This document shows positions 28,240 through 36,156 of a stretch of 64,000 nt of DNA, in pieces; positions within the stretch are counted from its first letter, which is position 1, and each line of letters starts with the position of its first letter. The stretch comes from CAZOHG01 sp964579725. Its GTDB lineage: Bacteria; Zhuqueibacterota; JdFR-76; BMS3Abin05. The notes under the pieces were generated by a model. That model did not search any database. It saw nothing but the letters and a program-made list of their open reading frames with translations, and was not told the DNA's origin. Location: contig CAZOHG010000010.1 of assembly GCA_964579725.1 (NCBI GenBank), forward strand, positions 1-64,000, written 5' to 3'. The translations under genes were made by a program, and so were the position numbers.

Positions 28240-28878
28240 TCAATGTACCGAAACGGCAATCAGCCATTGTGCGACGAAATAGGTGCCTAAAATCCAAAGG
28301 CGCGCCACCGGCAGCTTTTGGCGAAATCGATTGATGGCCAATAGGCTGTCGGTAGCAACAAAAAACAAAGCCCCCGCAAAGGCTTCCGTTGCAGCCGGGG
28401 TTTTTAGTACGTCGAAACGTGCCCAGGCTTGCCAGGCCATTGTCAAAATAACCACCATGTAAACAGCCACGGGAATCTTCATTTTTCCAAGCCGAGGAGA
28501 CAGAAACAGAAAAATGAGAATCCCGTACAGCAAAAGCACAACCAGCACCAGGCTCACATGAAATGAACCGCTTCGGGAAAAAGCAAAAATGTAAAAAAGA
28601 TGCGCAATTAGAAAGCTGACCAGCCCTTGAATGAATTGATCTCCGGGCAGCATGAGAAAAATATCTCCCGCCAGGGAAAACACCAGACCGAACCAGATGC
28701 CCACGACATAAGTGTTGGCGTGGTTCCATCCGAGAGCGACTGCAAGGAGAAGAATGAAAACAGTGGTGAGAGGTTTGAAAACAAACACCAGGTTGCGGCG
28801 ATTGGTTTCCTCGGCTAAAATGGTCAGCGCCGCGGTGACCACCACCAACCCCGTTAGGATTTCAGCGTATGGACTCAC
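28240..28878 (-). CDS. YhhN/TMEM86 family membrane protein (lysoplasmalogenase-like)
   Basis: The frame extends into the neighbouring gene, but family length and a GGGAG site support the GTG at 28878, giving 212 residues. There are about eight hydrophobic segments. The conserved LVFKPLTT, SLAGDIFLML and LGTYFVAQWLI regions are those of the YhhN family, whose mammalian member TMEM86B hydrolyses lysoplasmalogen. The Asp in AGDIFL and that in VATDSLLAIN are the likely active-site pair. The bacterial substrate is not known. Confidence 0.88.
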   Translation of the reverse strand: MSPYAEILTGLVVVTAALTILAEETNRRNLVFVFKPLTTVFILLLAVALGWNHANTYVVGIWFGLVFSLAGDIFLMLPGDQFIQGLVSFLIAHLFYIFAFSRSGSFHVSLVLVVLLLYGILIFLFLSPRLGKMKIPVAVYMVVILTMAWQAWARFDVLKTPAATEAFAGALFFVATDSLLAINRFRQKLPVARLWILGTYFVAQWLIAVSVH

Positions 28879-28924
28879 AGGCTCCCTTCCGTTTTGGATA
28901 TTGGAATTTGGTCTCCTTCGATCT

Positions 28925-29980
28925 TCAATCGGGTCTTGGCAGTCTGGCTTCCACCGGAGGAAGCGGCCGAAAGGGCCGGTGGGGCTCAATCTGGTACCAG
29001 TACGCCGTGCTGGAGTAATCGTGCGACAGGTTGTTGGCGTGCCCGTGTTCGATGGTAACCCGAATCGATTTTTCAAATTGAATCGGATCCTCGATATGAA
29101 ACCGGTAAAGGGAATTTTTGCCCTTGTAGGGCCATTCCGGGGTACCGCTGTACACTGTCACCCCGTGGTAGGGCGCATTGTATTCTTGTCTGGGTGAGTA
29201 GGCGGTGTTAACGTAGTCTTCCGTGCCGGTTCCGTGGAGGCGGGGAGGCCAGGGCTCGCCATCAATAAAAATCATGTCGTCGCCTTCGCCGTACCAGTCC
29301 AATTTCCGCCTGCGGAAACAATCAATATTTAAATTGCAGCCCACGTACTGGCCTTTTCCCTCCGCTTCCAGAATCACGTAGTTGTCTTTTCCGTCCAAAT
29401 TGGGCACTTTCCAGACGTCGGGAATTTGGCGGTCACCGTCTTCACCCCACCCTTGGGTCGGATTTTCGCGATTCCACCAGGCGTGGAATTGAGCAAGCCC
29501 GGGCTCCAATTCAGTGTACGCCTCGTAATCGATGTAGAAATAAAAGACCAGTTCGGTCTCGCAGTTATTTTCAAGTGAAAAACGGGCGTTCTTGTAAAAA
29601 GGCATGGGAAACCAGCAATTCAGTCCCTTGCCGTCCTGTGGGCTCATTTGGAGAGGCAGGGAAACAAAATTTTTTAAAATTCCGTGGCCAATGCCGAAAA
29701 AATCGCCAATGGGGACTTCAACACTGGGGGCGTCTTCGTCGTCCCAGAACATTCGCAGGACGATTTTGCGCGGGTAGGCCGGTTCTTTTTGGGGATCGCA
29801 GCCCAGAGTCATCCAGATGTGACGCACAATGCCCGGCTCGTCAATGCGTCCAAAATCGCGGATTTCACCCGCTTGGATTTTAAAGTAATCGGCATTTCCG
29901 CCGCTGCGGTCGTAACTGGAAAGACGCTTGCGCACGCAGTTTCGAATTTTCGGTAAACTTGCCAAAGAAGAATTCAGCAT
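28925..29980 (-). CDS. DUF2961 (GH172) glycoside hydrolase-like protein
   Basis: The 351 residues from the ATG at 29980 (GAGGAG upstream) match DUF2961: SYDRSGGNADYF, EIRDFGRIDEPGIVRHIWMT, IPVGDFFG-like VPIGDFFGIG, MPFYKNARFSLEN, GEGDDMIFIDGE and LHGTGTEDYVNTAY. The family is now GH172, with members that act on difructose dianhydride, fructofuranosides or arabinofuranosides; they form a jelly-roll trimer or hexamer. No signal peptide is seen, so it acts in the cytoplasm. Neighbouring dehydrogenase, aminotransferase and transport genes fit a carbohydrate pathway. Confidence 0.9.
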   Translation of the reverse strand: MLNSSLASLPKIRNCVRKRLSSYDRSGGNADYFKIQAGEIRDFGRIDEPGIVRHIWMTLGCDPQKEPAYPRKIVLRMFWDDEDAPSVEVPIGDFFGIGHGILKNFVSLPLQMSPQDGKGLNCWFPMPFYKNARFSLENNCETELVFYFYIDYEAYTELEPGLAQFHAWWNRENPTQGWGEDGDRQIPDVWKVPNLDGKDNYVILEAEGKGQYVGCNLNIDCFRRRKLDWYGEGDDMIFIDGEPWPPRLHGTGTEDYVNTAYSPRQEYNAPYHGVTVYSGTPEWPYKGKNSLYRFHIEDPIQFEKSIRVTIEHGHANNLSHDYSSTAYWYQIEPHRPFRPLPPVEARLPRPD

Positions 29981-30097
29981 GACGTCCGCTCCTCTTGAAT
30001 CAACCCAAAAAAATGTCCCTACTCGTAGCCCTGTGACCACCAAACGGGTTCACAGCAACCGAAGGTTTTACCGAGCCAAGATTTTTCTCGAGAGCCC

Positions 30098-31204
30098 CTA
30101 TTTTTCAGGTTTGAGAACCAATTTGACGGCTTTCTTTTTGAGAAGCTCGTCAAAAGCCGCATTCGCCTGTGTCAGGGGAAAAGTAGCTGTTACCATTTTT
30201 CGGTAGAGTTCTACGTGATTTTCCACGTGCCGAACCGCCTGGTAGAGATGAGACGTGTCACTTACCCACACCCCCTGCACGGCGGCATTTTTCAGCACGA
30301 TTTGTTCGTACACCGGAAAAGAGACAGTGCCCACGGGAGTGGCAACGCCGGGAAGCACAACCCGCCCGCCCCGAGCCAGATAGTACACGGCATCCTCGAC
30401 AGAGGAGGGGGCGCCCGAAGCTTCGATGACGACGTCCACGCCGCGCCCGTTGGTTAAATTTTTGAGGAAATGCTTCCGCTCAGTGCGGGTGGTTTTGTCC
30501 ACCTCGAGGGTGTGCGTCGCCCCAAAATCGCGAGCCATTTGCAATTTGTGGGGACTGCGAGACGTGCCGAAGGCAACGGCCCAGGCGGCTCCTTTGTCCA
30601 GCGCCATTCGAAGTGCAAAAAGCCCCAGCGACCCGACACCTAAAACGGCTACGGTGTCGCCTGGTCGAATGTCCGCCAATTCGATTGCGTGGGCGGCCGT
30701 TGCGCCCGAACAAGCCGAAGCCGAGAAAATTTCCGGTGGCAGCGAGGGGTCGAGTTTGAATAATTTGGTTTCCGGGAAAAGGTACATGTGCGTGGCGTAA
30801 CTGCCGCGCAGGTGCGGCGGCTCTTTACTGGAAAGATTAATGCCGTACACCCGGCGGTTGAGACAAAGCGAGGGTTCCTTTTTGACCAGGCAATAGTAGC
30901 AGGCGTAGCAGGGGACGCCGCGGTCCCAAATAATCCGGTCGCCTGCGTGAAGCGGCCTACCCAACACGTCGCGCCGATTGTGGTCAATGCTTTCGATGGT
31001 TCCAACCCCTTCGTGACCCAAAATAATGGGCAAAGGCGTCCGGGGGTCTTTTCCCCGCCACATGTGTAAATCGGAGCCGCAAATGCCGGCGCTGTCGATC
31101 CGAACCAGTATTTCGTCCCTGGCCGGAGCCGACAACGGGAATTCCTGTAGTTCAAGCGGTGCATTAAATTGAGTTAGAACCATAGCCAGCGCTTTTTGAC
31201 TCAT
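30098..31204 (-). CDS. Zinc-dependent alcohol dehydrogenase (MDR family)
   Basis: The 368 residues have the catalytic zinc motif ICGSDLHMW with GHEGVGTIE, and the structural zinc cysteines in GVPCYACYYCLVKKEPSLC. The nucleotide fold is seen in VAVLGVGSLGLFALRMA. It is closest in style to the threonine/sorbitol dehydrogenase group. The substrate is probably a polyol or sugar alcohol given the neighbours, but this is inference. It lies 139 bases after the enolase-like gene, with palindromes between, so it may be regulated apart from the corrinoid operon. Confidence 0.9.
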   Translation of the reverse strand: MSQKALAMVLTQFNAPLELQEFPLSAPARDEILVRIDSAGICGSDLHMWRGKDPRTPLPIILGHEGVGTIESIDHNRRDVLGRPLHAGDRIIWDRGVPCYACYYCLVKKEPSLCLNRRVYGINLSSKEPPHLRGSYATHMYLFPETKLFKLDPSLPPEIFSASACSGATAAHAIELADIRPGDTVAVLGVGSLGLFALRMALDKGAAWAVAFGTSRSPHKLQMARDFGATHTLEVDKTTRTERKHFLKNLTNGRGVDVVIEASGAPSSVEDAVYYLARGGRVVLPGVATPVGTVSFPVYEQIVLKNAAVQGVWVSDTSHLYQAVRHVENHVELYRKMVTATFPLTQANAAFDELLKKKAVKLVLKPEK

Positions 31205-31264
31205 TTTTTTCTCTTGAAAGTTTTTTTGCTTTTAGAAACGCCAATCTTTTCTTTTTAGCTCAAA

Positions 31265-31330
31265 TCCCGGAACGCCCGGGACTTTTTCCAAGTTTTGTGC
31301 GCGGTTTTTCTCTTGCAATTAGGTAATTGC
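31265..31330. promoter_or_regulatory. Two palindromes between the enolase-like and dehydrogenase genes
   Basis: TCCCGG-AACGC-CCGGGA at 31265-31281 and GCAATTA-GG-TAATTGC at 31315-31330 are perfect inverted repeats. The first is followed by CTTTTT only on the + strand, while the flanking genes are on the - strand, so a simple terminator is not a good fit. An operator is possible. Confidence 0.45.
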
Positions 31331-31343
31331 CCTTCCTCTGGTT

Positions 31344-32357
31344 TTACCAGAACTCTTCTTGTTTCACTACCCAGGGACGCAGCCGCTCGAAAAATCGAGT
31401 AAAATCGATTTTCGATTGGGAAACCGCTCCTTTCAGAGAATCAGGCCAAGCGGTTTCAGGCGGTTCTTCCGCGGGGGCGTTAAGGAAAAGGCGTACGTTG
31501 GAAGAGTTGGCGCCCAGGCGCCGCGTCCAGAATCGCCCCAGGGGCCAGCGGCCTTCCGCCAGAACAGCTGCAGGTAAGCGGCACTCTTCGGCTAACTTCA
31601 AAATGCGGCCGGCCTGAATCAGTCCTCCGGTGCGCCAGGGATCGACCACAACCCAATCCGGCCGGTCGGATTGGCAGAGCCGTTCCATCGCCAGGATGTC
31701 TTCAAGCGAACGCAACGCACCCACCGGCATTTTCCAGAGGGATCTCCAATCCGTTACTCGGTGCCAATCCGCAGGGGGAAAGGGATCGAGAAGAAATTCC
31801 ACCCGAAATGATGAGAAGGTAGCAAGTGCCTGCGCGGTGTGCTCTGAAAAAAGCCCCTGTGCGTCTAAGACCAACCGGTGATTCAACAACTCTTTGGCAA
31901 TGAACGGTCGCATTTTGTCGAGATTTTCAGGGGAAATTCTCAGAAGAACCACGTCCGGAAGTTCGGACCATTTTTCCGATTCAGATTGAAAAATTCTCCC
32001 CTCTGTCAAGCGGGGTGAAAGCTGTGGAAGATGAGTGGAAGCAAAATCTTTTTGGGTCTGGGAAAACAAATCCCACACAGCCATTTCCAGAGCTGCCCGG
32101 GCTTCGGGGCTCGTTTTCATGACCGAGAGTAACGCGTTGAAATCCTCAAGATTGTCGAATGGGGTTTGCAACACAAATGGGATGAGATTGTGTTTAAAGT
32201 CCAGGAGCAAAGCACTCAATTTTACAGAAAGGGGGGATGTTTCGCCCCAGCCACTGGTGCTCTCGGCATCCAAGCGCAAAAAAACAAAATCTCGACCCTT
32301 TTCCCCAAAATGGTCTGGAATGGCGAGCTGAAATAGGTGGACCTTTTTAATTCTCAT
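31344..32357 (-). CDS. Enolase-superfamily protein with degenerate active site (OSBS/muconate-cycloisomerase-like)
   Basis: The 337 residues have the superfamily layout: an N-terminal capping domain with GWGETSPLS and a barrel from ~115. LVLDAQG keeps the first metal-binding Asp, but the next ligand regions read LLDPF and GALRSLEDI where active members have EQP and DES. The first barrel Lys position reads VLLRIS, and the second Lys region is VVVDPWRTGGL. Two metal ligands and the general base lysines appear lost, so it may be a pseudoenzyme or have a new activity. Its ATG overlaps the end of the RACo-like gene by four bases, so both are made together. No other menaquinone gene is near, which argues against MenC. 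Confidence 0.7.
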   Translation of the reverse strand: MRIKKVHLFQLAIPDHFGEKGRDFVFLRLDAESTSGWGETSPLSVKLSALLLDFKHNLIPFVLQTPFDNLEDFNALLSVMKTSPEARAALEMAVWDLFSQTQKDFASTHLPQLSPRLTEGRIFQSESEKWSELPDVVLLRISPENLDKMRPFIAKELLNHRLVLDAQGLFSEHTAQALATFSSFRVEFLLDPFPPADWHRVTDWRSLWKMPVGALRSLEDILAMERLCQSDRPDWVVVDPWRTGGLIQAGRILKLAEECRLPAAVLAEGRWPLGRFWTRRLGANSSNVRLFLNAPAEEPPETAWPDSLKGAVSQSKIDFTRFFERLRPWVVKQEEFW

Positions 32358-34249
32358 AAAGCTTGTTTCATTTTCTTGTTGGTTTCTTGAGGGGGTGCGT
32401 CTTTTTGAAATGCCCGTACATTTTCCGGAAAGAACATGGCCTCCATAAATTCCTCTTGAAAATCAGGTCGAATCGAAAGTTCGAGGTGGCGTGCTTTCCG
32501 GGCGATTGCTTCCGCTTTTTGACGTGCCCAAAGGGACACAGCGGCCATTTGAGCCCCGGCACTGGCTGCATTTCCGACAAAACGGACCTTTTCCGGGTCC
32601 AGATCGGGGATTAATCCCACCCACATGGCGTTTTCGCGGTCAATGTAATTGCCAAAGGCCCCGGCTAACAGGATTTCGTCCAAATTTTCCAGGCGAATGC
32701 CTCCCTCTTTGAGCAAGATTTTGATGGCGGTGGCAATGGCCCCCTTGGCTAATTGTAATTCTCGAATGTCTTTTTGAGTAAGCAGCACGGGGCCCTCGAT
32801 ACCGGATTCTTCGGCTTCCGCGAGAACAAAGGCTTTTCCGTGCGGGTGGTCGACAACGCGGCGCCGGAGCCATTCGGGGCAGGTTTCGCAATCGGCGTTC
32901 AGGCGGCCGGAAACGTCAATCAGCCCCGCTTTTCGCAATTCGGCAACGGCGTCAATGAGCCCGGAACCACAGATGCCGAGAGGCGCCACGCCGTCAATCA
33001 CCTCCAGTTGAACCCGGCCGTCGGAAATTTTCACGCGCTCGATGGCTCCGGTGGTCCCGCGCATTCCTTGAAAAATACGAGCTCCCTCAAAAGCGGGACC
33101 CGCCGCCGCCGAAGCTGCCAGGAGCTTGCCGCTCACGGAGAGAAGAATTTCGCCATTGGTGCCAATGTCCACAGCCAAAACGTTTCCGGGGCGCTCGGAA
33201 ATTCCCGTCGCCAAAATAACAGCTACGGCGTCACCCCCCACAAATCCGGCGATGTTCGGGAAAACGTGCAGGTCGCCGCGGGGATGGATTTTCAGGCCTA
33301 ATAGTCGTGCCGGCAGCGTGATTCCCGTCTGGAGTGTGGGCGCAAAGGGCGCTTGCCCCAAAAATTCAGGGTTTAATTTTAACAAAAGATGTTGCATGAC
33401 GGTGTTGCCGACCGCCACCACTTCGTAGATTTCCTCAATTGCAACGGAGGCTTTTTCGGCCAATCGGGCAATCAGTGTGTTTAGTGAGCGCACCAACCGG
33501 CGTTGGAGCTCGGCCGTTCCCAGCTGGTGTGTGGCGGCGTAATCAATTCGAGAAATCAGATCGTCGCCAAAGGTCATTTGCGGATTGACTTCGGAATCGA
33601 CCGCGACGGGTTCCCCTTTGTTCAAATCGAGCAAGATACCGACCAGAGTGGTGGTTCCCACGTCCAGCGCTACACCGAAGTTTCGCTCCGTCGAATTTCC
33701 CGCTTCAAAATCAATGAGGCGATTGCCTACAAAAACGGCCGTTCCCTTGTAATTGTGTTTTCGCAGTCGACGGCTGAGATGGGGCAAAAACTCGAAATCG
33801 ACCCATTTTTTTTCTTCTGTTTTTGTAATGCCCTCTAAAATGCGTTCAAAATCGCCCCTCTGGTCGTCGACATCCGGCGGTGTGAGCTGAAGAAAAAATT
33901 TGGAAACAGCCGGTTCGAGTGGTACCGATTCACCGGTTCCACGGGTCAAAATCTTTTGCGAAAAGACACGGGTTTCGAAGGGAATGCGCACGGTTAAATC
34001 GTGGGTGGCCTTTACCAGACAGGCCAATCGAAACCCACGTTGGAGCTGTTTCTCGGAAAACCACGATCGGTCCGGCGGCTGCGCGGGAACATTCCCCTGA
34101 AGGATTTCCACGCGGCATTTGCCGCATTCCCCATTGCCGCCGCAGGGGGCCACCATGCTCAATCCGGCTTGCCGCGCGGCATCCAAAACAGTCGTCCCTG
34201 CAGGAACCTGAACCCGCCTGCCCTCTGGCTGAAAAATAATCGTCACCAT
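32354..34249 (-). CDS. RACo/RamA-like corrinoid reactivation protein (2Fe-2S ferredoxin plus ASKHA/DUF4445)
   Basis: The 631 residues from the ATG at 34249 (a GTG six codons earlier is possible) start with a [2Fe-2S] ferredoxin domain: APCGGNGECGKC gives Cx5Cx2C, and RLACLV supplies the fourth Cys. A linker follows, then the ASKHA-like DUF4445 region with FGVALDVGTTTLVGILLD, INPQM-like VNPQMTFGDDLISRI, VAVGNTVMQHLLL, GGDAVAVILATG and DIGTNGEILL. Proteins of this type use ATP and low-potential electrons to return oxidised cob(II)alamin to cob(I)alamin. The corrinoid protein and homocysteine methyltransferase genes are directly upstream, so its client is clear. Confidence 0.92.
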   Translation of the reverse strand: MVTIIFQPEGRRVQVPAGTTVLDAARQAGLSMVAPCGGNGECGKCRVEILQGNVPAQPPDRSWFSEKQLQRGFRLACLVKATHDLTVRIPFETRVFSQKILTRGTGESVPLEPAVSKFFLQLTPPDVDDQRGDFERILEGITKTEEKKWVDFEFLPHLSRRLRKHNYKGTAVFVGNRLIDFEAGNSTERNFGVALDVGTTTLVGILLDLNKGEPVAVDSEVNPQMTFGDDLISRIDYAATHQLGTAELQRRLVRSLNTLIARLAEKASVAIEEIYEVVAVGNTVMQHLLLKLNPEFLGQAPFAPTLQTGITLPARLLGLKIHPRGDLHVFPNIAGFVGGDAVAVILATGISERPGNVLAVDIGTNGEILLSVSGKLLAASAAAGPAFEGARIFQGMRGTTGAIERVKISDGRVQLEVIDGVAPLGICGSGLIDAVAELRKAGLIDVSGRLNADCETCPEWLRRRVVDHPHGKAFVLAEAEESGIEGPVLLTQKDIRELQLAKGAIATAIKILLKEGGIRLENLDEILLAGAFGNYIDRENAMWVGLIPDLDPEKVRFVGNAASAGAQMAAVSLWARQKAEAIARKARHLELSIRPDFQEEFMEAMFFPENVRAFQKDAPPQETNKKMKQAL

Positions 34250-34307
34250 GTGCTCACTCTGTCTCACCTCTTCATCCCGCCTTGCTATTCCCGAGTTAAA
34301 GAAAGTT

Positions 34308-35018
34308 TTAGGCTAATCCCATGAGTTTTCGCACCACCCCAACGGCTGTGGAGGAATCCGGTGCGTAGCCGTCAGCTCCGATTTCGTCGCAGTAGTGTTG
34401 TGTAATCGGGGCGCCGCCGATGATAATACGTACGCGCTCGCGAAGTTGTTTTTCCGTGAGAAAATCAATCACTGCTTTCATGCCGATCATGGTGGTCGTC
34501 AATAGAGCCGACAGTCCCAAAACATCCGGTGTTTCCCTTTCAACGGCGGAGGCAAATTTTTCGGGCGACACATTGACGCCCAAATCCACTATTTTGAATC
34601 CGGCTCCTTCCAACATCATGCCAACCAAATTTTTGCCGATGTCGTGTAGGTCCCCTTTGACGGTGCCCAAAATCACCTTTCCGTGGGGTTTGACACCGGT
34701 TTTGGTAAGGTGGGGGCGCAAGATTTCCAGACCGGCTTTCATGGCTCTGGCCGAAATGAGCACTTCGGGTACGTAGATTTCGTTTTTCCGAAATCGTTCC
34801 CCGATGACATTCATGCCGGCAATTAGCCCCTCGTCCAAAATTTTGCGGGGGCTCAATCCGTGTGCCAAAGCCTTTTCGGTCAAATCGCAAACGGACTTTA
34901 ATCGTCCCGAAATAATGCCGTCCGCTAATTCTGTCAGTTTCACAACCATCTCATTTCTATTGGAATCCGATTTTTGCGGGCGAAGGCCCGTTCCGGATTG
35001 TTCTGCCTTAGCTTCCAC
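34308..35018 (-). CDS. Corrinoid (B12-binding) methyl-carrier protein
   Basis: The 236-residue reading starts at GTG 35018, 13 bases after the upstream stop; family comparison suggests translation could begin at the ATG at 34949 (residue 24). A four-helix cap (~25-105) precedes the Rossmann-like B12 domain with DLHDIGKNLV (D123, H125, G128, the base-off histidine motif), then GLSALLTTTM and IIGGAPIT. It carries the methyl group on cobalt between a donor enzyme and the homocysteine transferase. No membrane or signal segment is present. Confidence 0.93.
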   Translation of the reverse strand: MEAKAEQSGTGLRPQKSDSNRNEMVVKLTELADGIISGRLKSVCDLTEKALAHGLSPRKILDEGLIAGMNVIGERFRKNEIYVPEVLISARAMKAGLEILRPHLTKTGVKPHGKVILGTVKGDLHDIGKNLVGMMLEGAGFKIVDLGVNVSPEKFASAVERETPDVLGLSALLTTTMIGMKAVIDFLTEKQLRERVRIIIGGAPITQHYCDEIGADGYAPDSSTAVGVVRKLMGLA

Positions 35019-35031
35019 AAATGACCAAAAA

Positions 35032-35925
35032 TTACCGTGGCTGAAGAGTTCGTCCCAGGGCTTTTGCCATGGCGCGAATGTGCTCGGGCGTCGTGCCGCA
35101 ACAGCCGCCCACTACATTTGCTCCGGCTTCCACCAATTTGACGACCCGTTCGGCAAAATAATCCGGTCCCTGAGTGTACATGACTTTTCCCTTTTCAAGT
35201 ACGGGAATTCCGGCATTCGGTTTCGCCAAAAGTGGAAAATCTGTGTGGCGACGCATTTCGGCCATAATTTCAATAAATTCGTCAATTCCGTTTCCGCAAT
35301 TGCTGCCCACGATGTCTGCGCCGGTTTCGATTAGTTTTTTGACCGCCGAAGGAATGTCAACGCCCATGACGGTTCGGTACCCCTGTTTTCCCTTGTCAAA
35401 CGTCATTGAGGCAATAACTGGCAGCGTGGTATTTTCTTTGACGGCGCGGATGGCCACGCAGATTTCGCCCAAATCCGTCATGGTTTCAATCTGAACAATA
35501 TCAGCACCGCCTTCCTGCAAGGCGCGAGCCTGGGCGGCAAAATCGTTGTACGCTTCCTTCTCGCTTAGGTCGCCCAAAGGTTCCAAAAATTTACCGGTGG
35601 GTCCCATGGAACCCACCACGTAAATATCATCGCCCGCTACCTGACGGGCAAGGCGAGCCCCTTCGACGTTAATTTTTTGCATGTTTTCTGGGTAGCCGCA
35701 TTGGGTTAATTTGGTACGGGTTCCGCCAAATGTGTTGGTAATAAGGCTTTCTGCGCCGGCTTCTACGTACCCACGGTGAACCTCTAAAACCTTTTCAGGG
35801 TGGGTTAAATTCCAGCCGTCGGGGCACTCCCCCACAGGCAAGCCCTTGGATTGCAACATCGTTCCCATAGCGCCATCTGCGAGAAGAATGCCCTCCTGAA
35901 GCCGATCGAGGTAAGGTTTTCGCAT
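35032..35925 (-). CDS. Homocysteine S-methyltransferase domain protein (MetH N-terminal module)
   Basis: The 297 residues form a TIM barrel like MetH residues 1-330 and betaine-homocysteine methyltransferase. LLADGAMGTMLQ opens it; the zinc cysteines are C210 (SNCGNG) and C275-C276 (GGCCGTTP). It transfers a methyl group to homocysteine, from the corrinoid protein encoded next. The pterin-binding and SAM reactivation modules of MetH are absent, and no methyl-folate transferase is in the window. Either the methyl donor module is encoded elsewhere or a different donor is used. It leads the operon, with a structured region upstream. Confidence 0.92.
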   Translation of the reverse strand: MRKPYLDRLQEGILLADGAMGTMLQSKGLPVGECPDGWNLTHPEKVLEVHRGYVEAGAESLITNTFGGTRTKLTQCGYPENMQKINVEGARLARQVAGDDIYVVGSMGPTGKFLEPLGDLSEKEAYNDFAAQARALQEGGADIVQIETMTDLGEICVAIRAVKENTTLPVIASMTFDKGKQGYRTVMGVDIPSAVKKLIETGADIVGSNCGNGIDEFIEIMAEMRRHTDFPLLAKPNAGIPVLEKGKVMYTQGPDYFAERVVKLVEAGANVVGGCCGTTPEHIRAMAKALGRTLQPR

Positions 35926-36037
35926 GATTTTTCCTTTTCTGTGTATCGTTTCGATTTTATTAACAGTAGTACAAAAAACGCACGATTGCCAGACGAATTC
36001 AACCGCTTTTCATTTTCGTCAAACCCAATGCGAGGCC

Positions 36038-36097
36038 GCCGCACCCTCTGGCTATTTTGGTTTTTTGAAAAAATGTTTCGCCGCCAGAGGCGTCGGC
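36038..36097 (-). promoter_or_regulatory. Strong inverted repeat upstream of the corrinoid methyltransferase operon
   Basis: CCTCTGGC (36045-36052) and GCCAGAGG (36083-36090) are perfect inverted arms. GCCG and CGGC extend them after a 3x3 internal loop (36038-36044 with 36091-36097). The apical loop holds TTTTTTGAAAAAA (36061-36073), itself a hairpin. It lies 113 bases before the start codon of the homocysteine methyltransferase gene. I could not find cobalamin or SAM riboswitch core motifs. It may be a regulatory RNA, an operator or part of the ROK gene end. Confidence 0.5.
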
Positions 36098-36113
36098 CAC
36101 AATGAGAATGGCG

Positions 36114-36142
36114 GAAAAAAAACCAACAAAAATTGTTTTTTG
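36114..36142 (-). terminator. Terminator after the ROK gene
   Basis: Read on the - strand, CCAAAAAACAA pairs with TTTTTGTTGG (one mismatch) and is followed by eight Ts, about 15 bases after the ROK stop. Confidence 0.65.
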
Positions 36143-36156
36143 GGGGATCAAAAGAA

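Noticed and set aside
34250..34267. GTG start of the RACo-like gene six codons upstream
   Set aside because: The AGAGG site is too close to the GTG; the ATG at 34249 gives the family-typical start.
36038..36097. Cobalamin or SAM riboswitch before the corrinoid operon
   Set aside because: The known core motifs are not present, so I only call it an unnamed inverted repeat.
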